Shown here: positions 16,503-25,348 of the stretch, in pieces
Numbering within the stretch: the stretch's first letter is position 1
How the letters are laid out: the number at the start of each line of letters is the position of its first letter
NCBI RefSeq assembly: GCF_022430545.2
Contig: NZ_CP092488.2
Location: forward strand, 124,001-188,000
Reading direction: 5' to 3'
Source: Mycobacterium paraterrae
GTDB taxonomy: Bacteria > Actinomycetota > Actinomycetes > Mycobacteriales > Mycobacteriaceae
DNA length: 64,000 nt
Notes under the pieces: generated by a model
What the model was told of the DNA's origin: nothing
Database searches by the model: none
What the model saw: the letters and a program-made list of their open reading frames with translations, nothing else
Program-made: the position numbers and the translations under genes

Positions 16503-17693
16503 CTACGAGACCTTCTTGGGCGCCGAATAATTCGGCTTGCCCAGGCCGAGGGCATACTGCGCGATCATGTTGCGGAACACCTCCAGGGTGCCTCCGTAGA
16601 TGCCGACCAGCGGCGCGAAGCGATACACGTACTCCGAGGCGCCGTCGTCGGCCGCGCCATCTGTGCCCAGCGGCAGTGTGGACGCGGTGCCGAGCAGATC
16701 CATCAGATCCGGTGACACATCGCGCATGGTCTGCGCGATCGCCACCCGGCCGAAGATGCTCGGTGCGCTGAGCGCCGCCTCGATCCGTGCGGCACTGCGA
16801 CCCAACCGGTATGCCACCGACTCGTCGTCAATCAGCCGGTGCCCGTTGCGGTCTCGCACGGCCGCCTTCGCGGCGGCCTTGTCCAGGGCATGGGTCATGA
16901 AGCCGGCCTGATGCATCATGATCGAGACGTCCTGCAGCCCATCCGGCGCGGCGGCGACGGCGCCGTGCTCGGTGTTGAGCGGCTCGCGCAGTACGGTCCA
17001 GCCCGCGTTCACGTCACCGAGCCGGTATTTGTCGTCGACGCGAACATCGCTGTAATAGACGATGTTCGTCCGGTCGCCGTCGACGGTGCGGATGCCCTGG
17101 ATCTCAATTCCAGGGGAATCCAGTGGCACCAGGAACATCGTCAGGCTCTTGTGCTTTGGCGCCTCGGGATCGGTATTGGTGATCAGGAAGACGTACTGAC
17201 AGTTGTGCGCGCCGGTGGTGAACATCTTGGAGCCGTTGATCACCCAACTGTCGCCGTCACGCACCGCACGGGTCTTGCACGTAGCGATATCGGAGCCGCC
17301 TTCGGGTTCGGTATATCCAAGGCACAACCGGACCTCGCCGCTGAAGACCCTGGGCATCACCTCGGCCTGCAGTTCGGATGAACCGAACTTCGCCACCGAA
17401 TGCGCCACCATCGCGGTGGTTCCCCAGGTCACCCACGGCACATGCGCCCGGCGCTTCTCCAGTTCCCAGATACGCCGCTGCACGCGGGAAAAGCCGCCAT
17501 CGCTGGCTGCTTTCCACTCGCGTTCGAGGTAACCCGCGGCACCGAGGGCCAGATGCACATCCTCGTCGAAGTTGTCGCCGGTTTCCCGGTCGCGCCGCCT
17601 GACCTCGTCGGTCACGTGCGTCTTGAGAAAGTCGCGAGCCTCGTCGAGGAACCTCTGATCGTCGTCGGCGAGGACAACTCGTGAGAAATCCAC
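16503..17693 (-). CDS. Acyl-CoA dehydrogenase, pair member 1
   Basis: 396 residues, full length. LCLGYTEPEGGSDIA near 145 and GSKMFTTGAHNCQYVFLIT near 175 form the FAD/substrate region, and the C-terminal YGGTLEVFRNMIAQYALG replaces the common YEGT sequence, so the usual catalytic glutamate position is glycine. That pattern occurs in alpha2beta2 steroid-type ACADs, where the base lies elsewhere. GTG start at 17693 with GGAAGGA seven bases upstream. It is the last gene of the six-gene leftward operon and follows a shorter ACAD, so the two probably make a heteromeric enzyme. Confidence 0.85.
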   Translation of the reverse strand: MDFSRVVLADDDQRFLDEARDFLKTHVTDEVRRRDRETGDNFDEDVHLALGAAGYLEREWKAASDGGFSRVQRRIWELEKRRAHVPWVTWGTTAMVAHSVAKFGSSELQAEVMPRVFSGEVRLCLGYTEPEGGSDIATCKTRAVRDGDSWVINGSKMFTTGAHNCQYVFLITNTDPEAPKHKSLTMFLVPLDSPGIEIQGIRTVDGDRTNIVYYSDVRVDDKYRLGDVNAGWTVLREPLNTEHGAVAAAPDGLQDVSIMMHQAGFMTHALDKAAAKAAVRDRNGHRLIDDESVAYRLGRSAARIEAALSAPSIFGRVAIAQTMRDVSPDLMDLLGTASTLPLGTDGAADDGASEYVYRFAPLVGIYGGTLEVFRNMIAQYALGLGKPNYSAPKKVS

Positions 17694-17707
17694 GGATATG
17701 TCCTTCC

Positions 17708-18745
17708 TCAGCGGCTTTCGCGAGCGGAGACGAGCTCGCCGATATATTTTGCGCTGGCGCCCGGATCCCCGCCGGCCAGCGCCCAACCGCGGGCTCGTAC
17801 CAGGTATGCGGTCGCGGCGGCCTCGGCCGAAACGCCCAATCCCCCTTGCACGTGCACCGCCATCGTCGCGGCCCTCGAGGCTTCCTCGGCCATGAAAACG
17901 AGTGCCGCAGGCGCCAGTTCGGGACGCTCGTCGGGTTCGTTGTCGAGGAACCACGCAGCCCGCCTCGCGAGGTTGCGGCCGCCTTGCACGGTGATCGCGA
18001 TGTTGGCCAGCGGGTGCGAGATGCCCTGCAGCGTCGAGATGGGAACACCCAGCGTGTAGCGAGTCTTGGCGAACTCCGCGGCGATCGTCATCGTTTCTTC
18101 CACCAGGCCGACGAGTGCTGCGGCGGTCAACACGCGCCATTCATCCAGTGCGCGTTGATATTCGGCGAGTGCGTCGGGTCCACTTGCCAGCACAACGCGG
18201 GAATCGGCCGCAGAAGGGTCAACCCAGGCCATCGGGAGCCGACCGATGTTGTCGACCTTGGTCGGTCGAGTATCGAACGTCAGCCGCACCACGTCTTCGC
18301 CGTCGCGAACGATGATCTGATCGGCGACAGACCCGCTGGGGATGAGCCGGACGCCCTGAGCGTTATCGTGCTGAGGGTCGAGGCCGACGATGTGCTTGCC
18401 GCTGACCACCTCGGGTTCCGCGGCGCCAAGCCGGGCGAGGAGCCGCGCCGCGCAGACGTGGTCGATCCATGGGACCGGCGCAAGCGAGCGACCGATTTCT
18501 TCGGCGACCAATGTCAGGTCGACCAGCGTCGCACCGTCTCCCCCGACGTCGTCGGGCAGCGCCATCGTCGTCGCGCCCATCCCGCAGAGTCGCTCCCAGA
18601 GGCTCTTGTCGAAGCCTGATTCCTCTGCCGCGCGGACGGTTTCGATGGAGCAGTGCGTCTTGAAGAAGTCCTTGTAGGCCGACTGTAACGCCTGATGGTC
18701 CTCACTCAGGCTGTAGTCGAGTCTGCGAAGTTCGTAGCGGTCCAT
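17708..18745 (-). CDS. Acyl-CoA dehydrogenase, short pair member
   Basis: 345 residues, shorter than standard ACADs. The N-terminal helical domain is clear (SEDHQALQSAYKDFFKTHC, LCGMGATTMALPDDVGGDG), as is the C-terminal helical domain (FAKTRYTLGVPISTLQGISHPLANI, HVQGGLGVS). The middle beta-domain is reduced and lacks the usual substrate-binding sequence. Such proteins act as the partner subunit in alpha2beta2 dehydrogenases of steroid side-chain and ring degradation. It starts two bases after the amidohydrolase stop and ends 14 bases before the start of the full-length partner. Confidence 0.83.
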   Translation of the reverse strand: MDRYELRRLDYSLSEDHQALQSAYKDFFKTHCSIETVRAAEESGFDKSLWERLCGMGATTMALPDDVGGDGATLVDLTLVAEEIGRSLAPVPWIDHVCAARLLARLGAAEPEVVSGKHIVGLDPQHDNAQGVRLIPSGSVADQIIVRDGEDVVRLTFDTRPTKVDNIGRLPMAWVDPSAADSRVVLASGPDALAEYQRALDEWRVLTAAALVGLVEETMTIAAEFAKTRYTLGVPISTLQGISHPLANIAITVQGGRNLARRAAWFLDNEPDERPELAPAALVFMAEEASRAATMAVHVQGGLGVSAEAAATAYLVRARGWALAGGDPGASAKYIGELVSARESR

Positions 18746-18747
18746 GA

Positions 18748-19587
18748 TCAGTGCTCCTCGTCGCCCTCGAAAAAGAAGGTGTGCGCGTTGGTGTAGAGGT
18801 ATTTCTCCAGAACGTCGGCCGGCAAATCCAGCGCCTGCGCTTCGGGGATCACGCGGCGCATCTTGAGCACCGGCCAGTCCGAGGCGTAGATCACCTTGTC
18901 GGGGCCACGGGTTCGCATGTAGTGCAGCAGACTGTCGGGCAGCCGCTTGGGTGACCACGCCGACGTCATCAATCGCAGGTTCGAGTATTTGATGAGCAGC
19001 CGGATGGCGACGTCCCACCAAGGATCTGCACCGTGAATCATGCACAACTTCAACTCCGGGAACCTTACGCAGACCCGGTCGAGGTGAATCGGATTCTGCA
19101 CTTCGCCGGGGATCGGTGGGCCCGGGAGGCCGGTATTGACGCACAGGGGCAGGCCGATGTCGGCGCACTTGGTGTACAGCGGATAGTAGACCGCGTCGCT
19201 TGGCGGGTACATGCCGTCGCCCCAAAAGCTCGGGCCCACAACGGCGTACGCGACCGGAAGGTCGTTGACCACCGCGTTGAGTTCGCGCAGCGCCGGCATC
19301 GGCCGAAGCAGGTTGACGCCGCCGATCGCCAGCGCGAATCGATCCGGTTTCGCCTCGACGAACTTGCGGGCGGTCACCGACGGCTTCGCGAGATTGTCCA
19401 TCAGCACAGCCTTTTGCACACCGTGCTCGTCCATTTCGTCGATCAGCGCCGACAGGTCGACCGGCGCGAACATCGAGTCCGGTCCCTTGAAGTAGTCGTC
19501 GCGTACTTTGACCATCCAGGTCGGCTGCTTTTCGGTTTCGCCGAAGTGGACGTTGACCAGGCAGTCGATCACTCGGGGTGTGCTCAT
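18748..19587 (-). CDS. Amidohydrolase-2 family TIM-barrel protein
   Basis: 279 residues. It has an N-terminal VIDCLVNVHFGE, central MIHGADPWWDVA with a candidate metal His, and ASDWP near the C-terminus with a candidate metal Asp. These match the ACMSD/resorcylate-decarboxylase branch of the amidohydrolase superfamily, though the first metal motif (normally HxH) reads NxH. Members are mostly decarboxylases or hydrolases of cyclic acids. The ATG overlaps the ligase stop by four bases (ATGA). It is the second amidohydrolase in the operon, and the two may act in sequence or as partners. Confidence 0.78.
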   Translation of the reverse strand: MSTPRVIDCLVNVHFGETEKQPTWMVKVRDDYFKGPDSMFAPVDLSALIDEMDEHGVQKAVLMDNLAKPSVTARKFVEAKPDRFALAIGGVNLLRPMPALRELNAVVNDLPVAYAVVGPSFWGDGMYPPSDAVYYPLYTKCADIGLPLCVNTGLPGPPIPGEVQNPIHLDRVCVRFPELKLCMIHGADPWWDVAIRLLIKYSNLRLMTSAWSPKRLPDSLLHYMRTRGPDKVIYASDWPVLKMRRVIPEAQALDLPADVLEKYLYTNAHTFFFEGDEEH

Positions 19588-21203
19588 GTCGACATCGGCG
19601 CCTTCTCTGTCGCTTTCCTTTTCGCCCAGCGGTAGTCGGCCTTGCCGTTGCCCAGACGGCGAACGTGGTCGACGACGATGAACTCCTTGGGCACCTTGAA
19701 CCCGGCCAAGTGGGTGCCGCAGTGGTCCGGCAGTGACTCCGGCGCCGCGTCCGAACGCAGCTGGACCAGAGCAACTACCTCCTCGCCCCACCGTTCGCTC
19801 GGTCGGCCGACCACCAATGCATCGGTGACATCCGGGTGCGCGCGAAGCACCTGCTCGACTTCCTCGACGAACACCTTCTCGCCGCCGGTGTTGACCACCA
19901 GCGAGTCGCGCCCGTACAGCCGGAGTGTCCCGTCCGCCTCGAGCGCGGCGCGATCGCCCGAGATCACCACCCGCTTGCCTTCGACCACCGGAAAGGTCTT
20001 CTGGGTGGCATCGGGATCGTCGAAGTACCCGAGCGGGATTCGGCCTTCGCGGGCCGCCCAGCCCACCTCGCCGTCGCCTGGTGTTGCGAAATGCGTGTAG
20101 TCCTCGGACAACACCAGACCACCCTCGCGCAACGTGAAGGTGTCGCTCCGAGTGTCGCAGCGATTATGTCCGAATCCCATGTTTCCGGTTTCGGACGAGC
20201 CGTAGCCGTTGATCAGCGTGAGTTGCGGAAGCAGCTCCATCAGCGCCGCTTGATGCTTGGGATTGGTTGCTGCACCGCCGGTACCGATCATCGCGAGCGA
20301 CGACAGGTCGTAATCGCCTCGGCGCAACTCCGCGACCAGAGGCGCAGCGTACGCGTCGCCGACCATGGTCATCATCGCCACTTTCTCGCGCTCGGCCGTC
20401 TGCCACACCGATCGGGGGTCGAGCCGCTTGCTGGTGTCGTAGAGCACGACGGTCAGGCCGGCCATGATCGCCGAGAACGCCGTCCACATGCCGGCGGCGT
20501 GCATGAGCGGCGAGACCGCAAACCACGTAGAGCCGGTGTTGCGGGTCACTTTGTCGCGGATCTCCTCGGGCCCGGCATGATCGGCACCCACCATCGACGA
20601 CACGTAGATGTCGGACTGCCGCCACAGGACGCCTTTGGGGCGGCCGGTGGTGCCGCCGGTGCAGATCATCAACAGGTCGTCGGGACACGCCTCGATGTTC
20701 TGGTCGACGTCGCCGCGCGACACGGCATCGTCCAGGGTCACCGCGCCGGCCAATTCCGTTGTGTCACTTCCGTCGTCCACGGAGATCAGCAACTCGACGC
20801 TGTCGGGCGGTAGGGCATCGGCAAACGTCACGCCGAGCGACCTGTGATAGATCACCGCGCGGGGCCGCACGTAACCCAGTAAGTCGCGAACTTCCCGCGC
20901 GGTGTAGTGGTAGTTCACATTCACCGGGACGGTGCGCGCCTTGAGACAGCCAACGACCATGTCGACGTAAAGATCGTTGTGCATGATCAGCGCGATCCGG
21001 TCCTGACCGCATTCCCAGTTTTGCAGCGCCGCGCGTTCCTGACGAGCGCCGAATCCGTTTGCCGCCAGGTAGTTCGCAAGTCGGCGGCTGCGCTCCGCGG
21101 TCTCGGCGAAGGTCCTGCGGCGATCACCACATACGGTGATCTCCCGGTTGGGAATCACCTCGGCGATCACATCCAGGACCGCACCGATGGTCCACTCGCT
21201 CAT
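19584..21203 (-). CDS. Acyl-CoA synthetase, FadD19-like
   Basis: 539 residues. The ANL-family P-loop CTGGTTGRPKG is near residue 190, NGYGSSETG near 340, and the catalytic-lysine segment LGNGKADYRWAKRKA at the C-terminus. The CTGGTTG/KGVLWRQSDI pattern is the same as in the ligase at 4660, placing both with the FadD17/FadD19 group. The ATG at 21203 is chosen because the protein begins as the family does (MSEWTIGAVLDVIA) and sits 22 bases after the amidohydrolase stop. It probably loads a carboxylated ring or side-chain compound onto CoA for the downstream ACAD pair. Confidence 0.86.
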   Translation of the reverse strand: MSEWTIGAVLDVIAEVIPNREITVCGDRRRTFAETAERSRRLANYLAANGFGARQERAALQNWECGQDRIALIMHNDLYVDMVVGCLKARTVPVNVNYHYTAREVRDLLGYVRPRAVIYHRSLGVTFADALPPDSVELLISVDDGSDTTELAGAVTLDDAVSRGDVDQNIEACPDDLLMICTGGTTGRPKGVLWRQSDIYVSSMVGADHAGPEEIRDKVTRNTGSTWFAVSPLMHAAGMWTAFSAIMAGLTVVLYDTSKRLDPRSVWQTAEREKVAMMTMVGDAYAAPLVAELRRGDYDLSSLAMIGTGGAATNPKHQAALMELLPQLTLINGYGSSETGNMGFGHNRCDTRSDTFTLREGGLVLSEDYTHFATPGDGEVGWAAREGRIPLGYFDDPDATQKTFPVVEGKRVVISGDRAALEADGTLRLYGRDSLVVNTGGEKVFVEEVEQVLRAHPDVTDALVVGRPSERWGEEVVALVQLRSDAAPESLPDHCGTHLAGFKVPKEFIVVDHVRRLGNGKADYRWAKRKATEKAPMST

Positions 21204-21225
21204 GGCGTCGACGAACTCCGGCCGC

Positions 21226-22428
21226 TCACGCCGACGCGCCAACCTTGACACCCAGCAGATCCAACGCGTTGTCGCGCATGATCTTTCGGATGTCCACGTC
21301 GCTGAAACCGGACAGTTCTTCGGTGAACGACACAGGGTCGGCCAGGCCTTCGCCGTGTGGCCAGTCCGAACCGAACAGGATCTTCTCGACACCGATCACC
21401 GACGCGAGCTCCGTGAGGTCGTCCTCGTAGTAGGGGGCGATCCAGACGTTGGTGCGCAGTTGCTCGACCGGATCCTTCGGGAAGAGCCGAGGATGGTTGT
21501 TGGCGACCTTCCTCAGCCGCTTGATCAGCCGGTGCACGAAATACGAGCCGTTCTCGATGCTTACGGCTTTGAGGTGCGGGTGGCGGGTGAACACGCCGTG
21601 GGCGATCATCGACGCCATCGTGTCGTGGATGGCGCGGTCGTCGACAAGGATCTGATCCAGCGGGTCCGACCCCCCGAACGCCTCGAAAGTCGATTTCCCG
21701 CCCCACATTCCGGCGACCTGAAGGTAGCCGGAGTCGCTGAGGTGGAAGCCCACCGGCACTCCGGCCTCGGCCAGTGCGGCCCATACCGGATCGTGCAGTG
21801 GGTCGCCCAGTGACCGCGGCTTGACGACACCGGGCACCGGCGCCGGCCGCACCAGAATCAGCTTCGCCCCGCGCGCGAGGACGAACTCGACTTCGTCGAG
21901 GGCAGCCTTTGGATCAGCCAGCGAAATGATCGGCGCGGAGATGATTCGGTGGTCGGACCTGTCGAAGCCCCAATCTTCGTCGAGCCAAAGGTTGAAGGCG
22001 TGCACGGAAGCCATCGTCGCTTCCACGTCGTTTTTCAGAGCCTCCTCGACGCCGCACGCGAATGTCGGCAACATGAAGGCGGTTTCGATGCCTTGCGCGT
22101 CAAGGACGGCGATCCGCGCATCGCGGTTCTGGTATTCGGGATGCTGCTCGAGCCGCTCGACCTTCATCAGCGATGCGGGATCGACGCCCTCCGGGATCTC
22201 ACCGCGGAACAGCAGGTCCAGACATCCCGGCACAATGATGGGGTCGAAGGTCGGGTTGGGTATGAAGCGGTTCACGCGGTCGCCGATGACCGCTTGAGAG
22301 TGCTTGCCGTCTTGGAAGATCTGGACGCCGCGTCTACGAAATTTCTTGTCGAGATGCCGGGTGAACGCGTCCAGCGGTTCGTAGTAATGATTGTCGACGT
22401 CGATCGCCTTGTAGTTCAGCGTGCCCAT
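21226..22428 (-). CDS. Amidohydrolase-2 family protein
   Basis: 400 residues. AIDVDNHYYEPLDAF at the N-terminus, GFHLSDSG near 195, SIENGS near 285 and FGSDWPHGEG near 345 are the metal-site regions of the amidohydrolase-2 family (decarboxylase/hydrolase TIM barrels). The start at 22428 has AAAGGG six bases upstream; an ATG at 22434 would overlap the hydratase stop (ATGA) but has no room for a ribosome site. Second gene of the operon. With its relative at 18748 it marks this operon as different from ordinary beta-oxidation gene sets. Confidence 0.8.
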   Translation of the reverse strand: MGTLNYKAIDVDNHYYEPLDAFTRHLDKKFRRRGVQIFQDGKHSQAVIGDRVNRFIPNPTFDPIIVPGCLDLLFRGEIPEGVDPASLMKVERLEQHPEYQNRDARIAVLDAQGIETAFMLPTFACGVEEALKNDVEATMASVHAFNLWLDEDWGFDRSDHRIISAPIISLADPKAALDEVEFVLARGAKLILVRPAPVPGVVKPRSLGDPLHDPVWAALAEAGVPVGFHLSDSGYLQVAGMWGGKSTFEAFGGSDPLDQILVDDRAIHDTMASMIAHGVFTRHPHLKAVSIENGSYFVHRLIKRLRKVANNHPRLFPKDPVEQLRTNVWIAPYYEDDLTELASVIGVEKILFGSDWPHGEGLADPVSFTEELSGFSDVDIRKIMRDNALDLLGVKVGASA

Positions 22429-22430
22429 GC

Positions 22431-23300
22431 TCATCCCTTTCCGGTACCACAAGATTCGTCGGTCGCGCGCAGGCCGGTGAAGCTAGGCGGCCGCTTGTCG
22501 AGGAAGCTGGTGATCCCTTCGATCACGTCGGGACGCTTCAGTGACTCCTGCAGCAGGACCTCCGACCGCGCGTTGGAGTCGGCAACCTCGCGCGTCGCGT
22601 CGCCGTAGGCCTGCCGCTTGATGATCGCCATCGATGCGGGAGAACAATTTTGGGCGATGTCCTCGGCGTAGGCCATCACGCGCGCCATCAGCTGTTCTGG
22701 CGGCACCACCTCTTTGACCAGACCGAGCTCTGCCGCCTCCTCGGCGAGAAAGGTGCGCCCGCTCAAGAGGAGATCGAGCGCAACACCCCAGCCGGTCAGC
22801 CGCGGCAGAATCCACGAGACGCCATACTCCGCGATCAGACCGCGCCGGGCGAACGACGCCGCGAATTTCGCACCGGCAGCGGCGAATCGGATGTCGCACA
22901 TCAGAGCTTGTGTGAGACCGATACCGACACACGAACCGTTGATGGCCGCGACGACCGGCTTGCATAGCGTGGTCAGATGATAGGGCTGCCGGTCCCCGAT
23001 CAGGCTGGCCAACCTGCCCCCGTCGGTGTCCCCGATCGACTGCGTGACGCTGCCCATCGACCCCAGCCGCGCACCGGCGCAGAAGGCCTTGCCCCGGCCG
23101 GTCAGCACGATCACCCGCACGTCCGGATCGTCTTCGGCGCGCTCGAGACCGGCGTAGAACGCGGTCGCGATGTCACCACCCCAGGTGTTGAGCCGATCGG
23201 GTCGATTCAGCGTCAGGACCGCGACTCCGGTCGAGGTGACGTCGTAGATCACGGCCTCGTCCTGGCCGGCTCCGGCGACGCGGTCTTCGGTGGCGCTCAT
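22431..23300 (-). CDS. Enoyl-CoA hydratase/isomerase family protein
   Basis: 289 residues of the crotonase family. VAVLTLNRPDRLNTW, VLTGRGKAFCAGARL (first oxyanion-hole segment) and AAINGSCVGIGLTQALMCDIRFAA (second) are in order; LIAEYGVSWILPRLTGW carries a glutamate where crotonases have a catalytic acid. First gene of the leftward operon. The ATG at 23300 has GGGAGGA seven bases upstream, which excludes a longer start at 23420. An operator-like site is 52 bases upstream. It hydrates or isomerises an enoyl-CoA, substrate unknown. Confidence 0.86.
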   Translation of the reverse strand: MSATEDRVAGAGQDEAVIYDVTSTGVAVLTLNRPDRLNTWGGDIATAFYAGLERAEDDPDVRVIVLTGRGKAFCAGARLGSMGSVTQSIGDTDGGRLASLIGDRQPYHLTTLCKPVVAAINGSCVGIGLTQALMCDIRFAAAGAKFAASFARRGLIAEYGVSWILPRLTGWGVALDLLLSGRTFLAEEAAELGLVKEVVPPEQLMARVMAYAEDIAQNCSPASMAIIKRQAYGDATREVADSNARSEVLLQESLKRPDVIEGITSFLDKRPPSFTGLRATDESCGTGKG

Positions 23301-23351
23301 CGACCGTCCTCCCACGAGCTCAGGCGGCAGCTCCGATGCAGCTCGTACGCA

Positions 23352-23370
23352 TACTGTATACCTATCGGTA
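23352..23370. promoter_or_regulatory. Operator-like 19-bp site C
   Basis: TACTGTATACCTATCGGTA lies 52 bases upstream of the hydratase start at 23300, in the 370-base divergent region shared with the TetR gene. The left half is identical to the perfect palindrome at 15158. It probably overlaps the promoter of the six-gene operon. Confidence 0.5.
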
Positions 23371-23583
23371 GCGCATTCTGCAACAGTCGTCGGGCCGGCC
23401 TGACCAGGTGAACCGGACACTCGATATCCGAGATGCGAAGGCTTGAGCGGCGGGACCGGCGCGCTCGGTGTGTGATATCCGCTAGGTCGAAAAATGCTGT
23501 GGCCGTCGAGTTTTCGTTACACTTACGTCCGCCGGCGTAGCGTTCGGACAGCGTTAGCGCCGCAAGCTACGTACCAAAAAGCC

Positions 23584-23602
23584 TACGATAGGTATTACAG
23601 TA
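23584..23602. promoter_or_regulatory. Operator-like 19-bp site D
   Basis: TACGATAGGTATTACAGTA lies 69 bases upstream of the TetR start at 23671. Both halves fit the family half-site (TAC-TGTA or TAT-CGTA read outward) with five bases between them. It probably mediates autoregulation of the TetR gene. Between this site and site C I see no gene, only AT-poor sequence. Confidence 0.5.
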
Positions 23603-23670
23603 GCTATTCGGGATGGCGCACTGACGCGGATCAACCCGTGTCAGCGTAGAACGTGATGGAGGTGTCCGCA

Positions 23671-24453
23671 GTGGCCAAGCAAGCAGCCGCCGAGAAACGG
23701 CAGCGGCGCGAACGCGGATCCATCAACCCCGACGACATCATCAGCGGTGCGTTCGAGCTTGCGGAGCAGGTGTCGATCGACAACCTGAGCATGCCGCTGC
23801 TCGGCAAGCACCTCGGTGTCGGAGTGACCAGTATCTACTGGTACTTCCGCAAGAAGGACGACCTACTGAACGCGATGACCGATCGCGCATTAAGCAAGTA
23901 CGTGTTCGCCACGCCGTACGTCGAGGCCGCCGACTGGCGGATCACACTGCGTAATCACGCCCGCTCGATGCGTGAAACATTCATGGGCAATCCCATTTTG
24001 TGCGACCTGATTCTCATCAGGTCCGCGCTGAGCCCGCGAGCGGCTCGGGTCGGGGGGCAGGAGATCGAGAAGACGATCGCTGGCCTGGTCGAGGCGGGCC
24101 TGTCTCCACAAGAAGCCTTCGACACCTACTCCGCGGTTTCCGTTCACGTCCGAGGCTCAGTGGTGCTGCACCGCCTCCAGGAAAAGAACCAGGCGACCGA
24201 GACCGGGGGCCGCACCATCGACGATGCGATGGTCGTCGATCCCGAGGCAACCCCGTTGCTCGCCCAAATGACCGCCAAAGGGCATCACATCGGCGCTGCG
24301 GACGACAACAACTTCGAGTACGGCCTCGACTGTATCCTCGACAATGCGGCGCGCCTGATCGAGCAACGCTCGAATTCGGCTGGTCGGCAACAGAAGTCGA
24401 TCACGACTCGGCCGCGCAAGTCGACGGCCCGGGCCAAGAATTCGCGCCGCTGA
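23671..24453 (+). CDS. TetR family transcriptional regulator
   Basis: 260 residues. A basic N-terminal tail (KRQRRERGSINPDDIISGAFELAEQ) leads into the helix-turn-helix LSMPLLGKHLGVGVTSIYWYFRKKDDLLNAM, the TetR signature, followed by a ligand-binding helical domain and a basic C-terminal tail (KSITTRPRKSTARAKNSRR). GTG at 23671 is chosen because GGAGGTG lies eight bases upstream; a GTG/ATG at 23653/23656 would include that ribosome site. It is divergent from the six-gene operon and flanked by operator-like sites C and D, so it is the best candidate to bind the 19-bp sites of the window. Confidence 0.85.
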   Translation: MAKQAAAEKRQRRERGSINPDDIISGAFELAEQVSIDNLSMPLLGKHLGVGVTSIYWYFRKKDDLLNAMTDRALSKYVFATPYVEAADWRITLRNHARSMRETFMGNPILCDLILIRSALSPRAARVGGQEIEKTIAGLVEAGLSPQEAFDTYSAVSVHVRGSVVLHRLQEKNQATETGGRTIDDAMVVDPEATPLLAQMTAKGHHIGAADDNNFEYGLDCILDNAARLIEQRSNSAGRQQKSITTRPRKSTARAKNSRR

Positions 24454-24457
24454 CACG

Positions 24458-25348
24458 TCAGCTCGACGGCGGCTCTGGGACGTCGAAGTGCTCGTCGCGG
24501 AGCCGGAACGCCTCTTTCGTCCCGTATTGTGCGCGCGTCTTGACGAAGTTGAACTCGCCCGGCGCGAACTGCAAGTTGGTTCCGAACGCATGAAAAAGGT
24601 AGCTGGCCACCTCTTCGCCCTGGTACGCCTGGCTCTGCTCGACGAGCCGAAAAGCTTCCTTGGCGATTACCACACCGTCAGCCGGCATTTTGGCGGCCTT
24701 CTCCGCCCAATACCGCGCCCGGGCTCCAACCTGAGTGGAATCGCATGTCTCGGTGAAGATTCCGAGATGCTCGATCGACCCGGCCTCGACGATGTCGCCG
24801 GTGAGGAGTAGACGGCGAGCAAGGACAGGGCCCAAGCGGTGGAAGAACATGTGGAGGCTGCCCAACGCCGGGCCCAGAAAACGGGTGGCGGGCATGCCGA
24901 CCTTGGTATTGCGGGCGATGACGGAAATGTCGGTCATCAGCGCAATCTCGAAGCCGCCGCCGAGCGCATAGCCGCTGATCTCCCCCACAGTGACCTTCGG
25001 GAAACCCAACAGATTGTGATAGAAGCCGAACGATTTTCGATCTACGGTGAGCCGGCGGCGCTGACTCGGCCGACTCTTGGACGGACGCTCGCGCCCCGCT
25101 TCGCCGTCTTCGCCGTACCATCCGTAGGCGTTGTTCATGTCCGCGCCGGTGCTGAACACCCCGCCTGCCCCGCGCAGGAGAACCACCGTCAGGTCGTCAT
25201 CCTCAGCAACCCGGTCCAGGCATCGTGCGACCTCCTCACGCATGGCCGCGTCATAGGAGTTACGTTGCTCCGGATTGTTCAACGTGATTGTCGCGATTCG
25301 CTTTTCGTGATCCACCTCGAAAAGCACGCGATGATCCGTGGCCGTCAT
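24458..25348 (-). CDS. Enoyl-CoA hydratase/isomerase family protein
   Basis: 296 residues of the crotonase family. RIATITLNNPEQRNSYDAAM, VVLLRGAGGVFSTGADM and GEISGYALGGGFEIALMTDISV give the two oxyanion-hole segments. The segment normally holding the catalytic glutamate reads MPATRFLGPALGSLHMFFHRLG, so the chemistry may differ from simple hydration. The start overlaps the GntR gene stop by four bases (ATGA), making a thioesterase-GntR-hydratase unit. It is convergent with the TetR gene, with four bases between. Confidence 0.84.
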   Translation of the reverse strand: MTATDHRVLFEVDHEKRIATITLNNPEQRNSYDAAMREEVARCLDRVAEDDDLTVVLLRGAGGVFSTGADMNNAYGWYGEDGEAGRERPSKSRPSQRRRLTVDRKSFGFYHNLLGFPKVTVGEISGYALGGGFEIALMTDISVIARNTKVGMPATRFLGPALGSLHMFFHRLGPVLARRLLLTGDIVEAGSIEHLGIFTETCDSTQVGARARYWAEKAAKMPADGVVIAKEAFRLVEQSQAYQGEEVASYLFHAFGTNLQFAPGEFNFVKTRAQYGTKEAFRLRDEHFDVPEPPSS

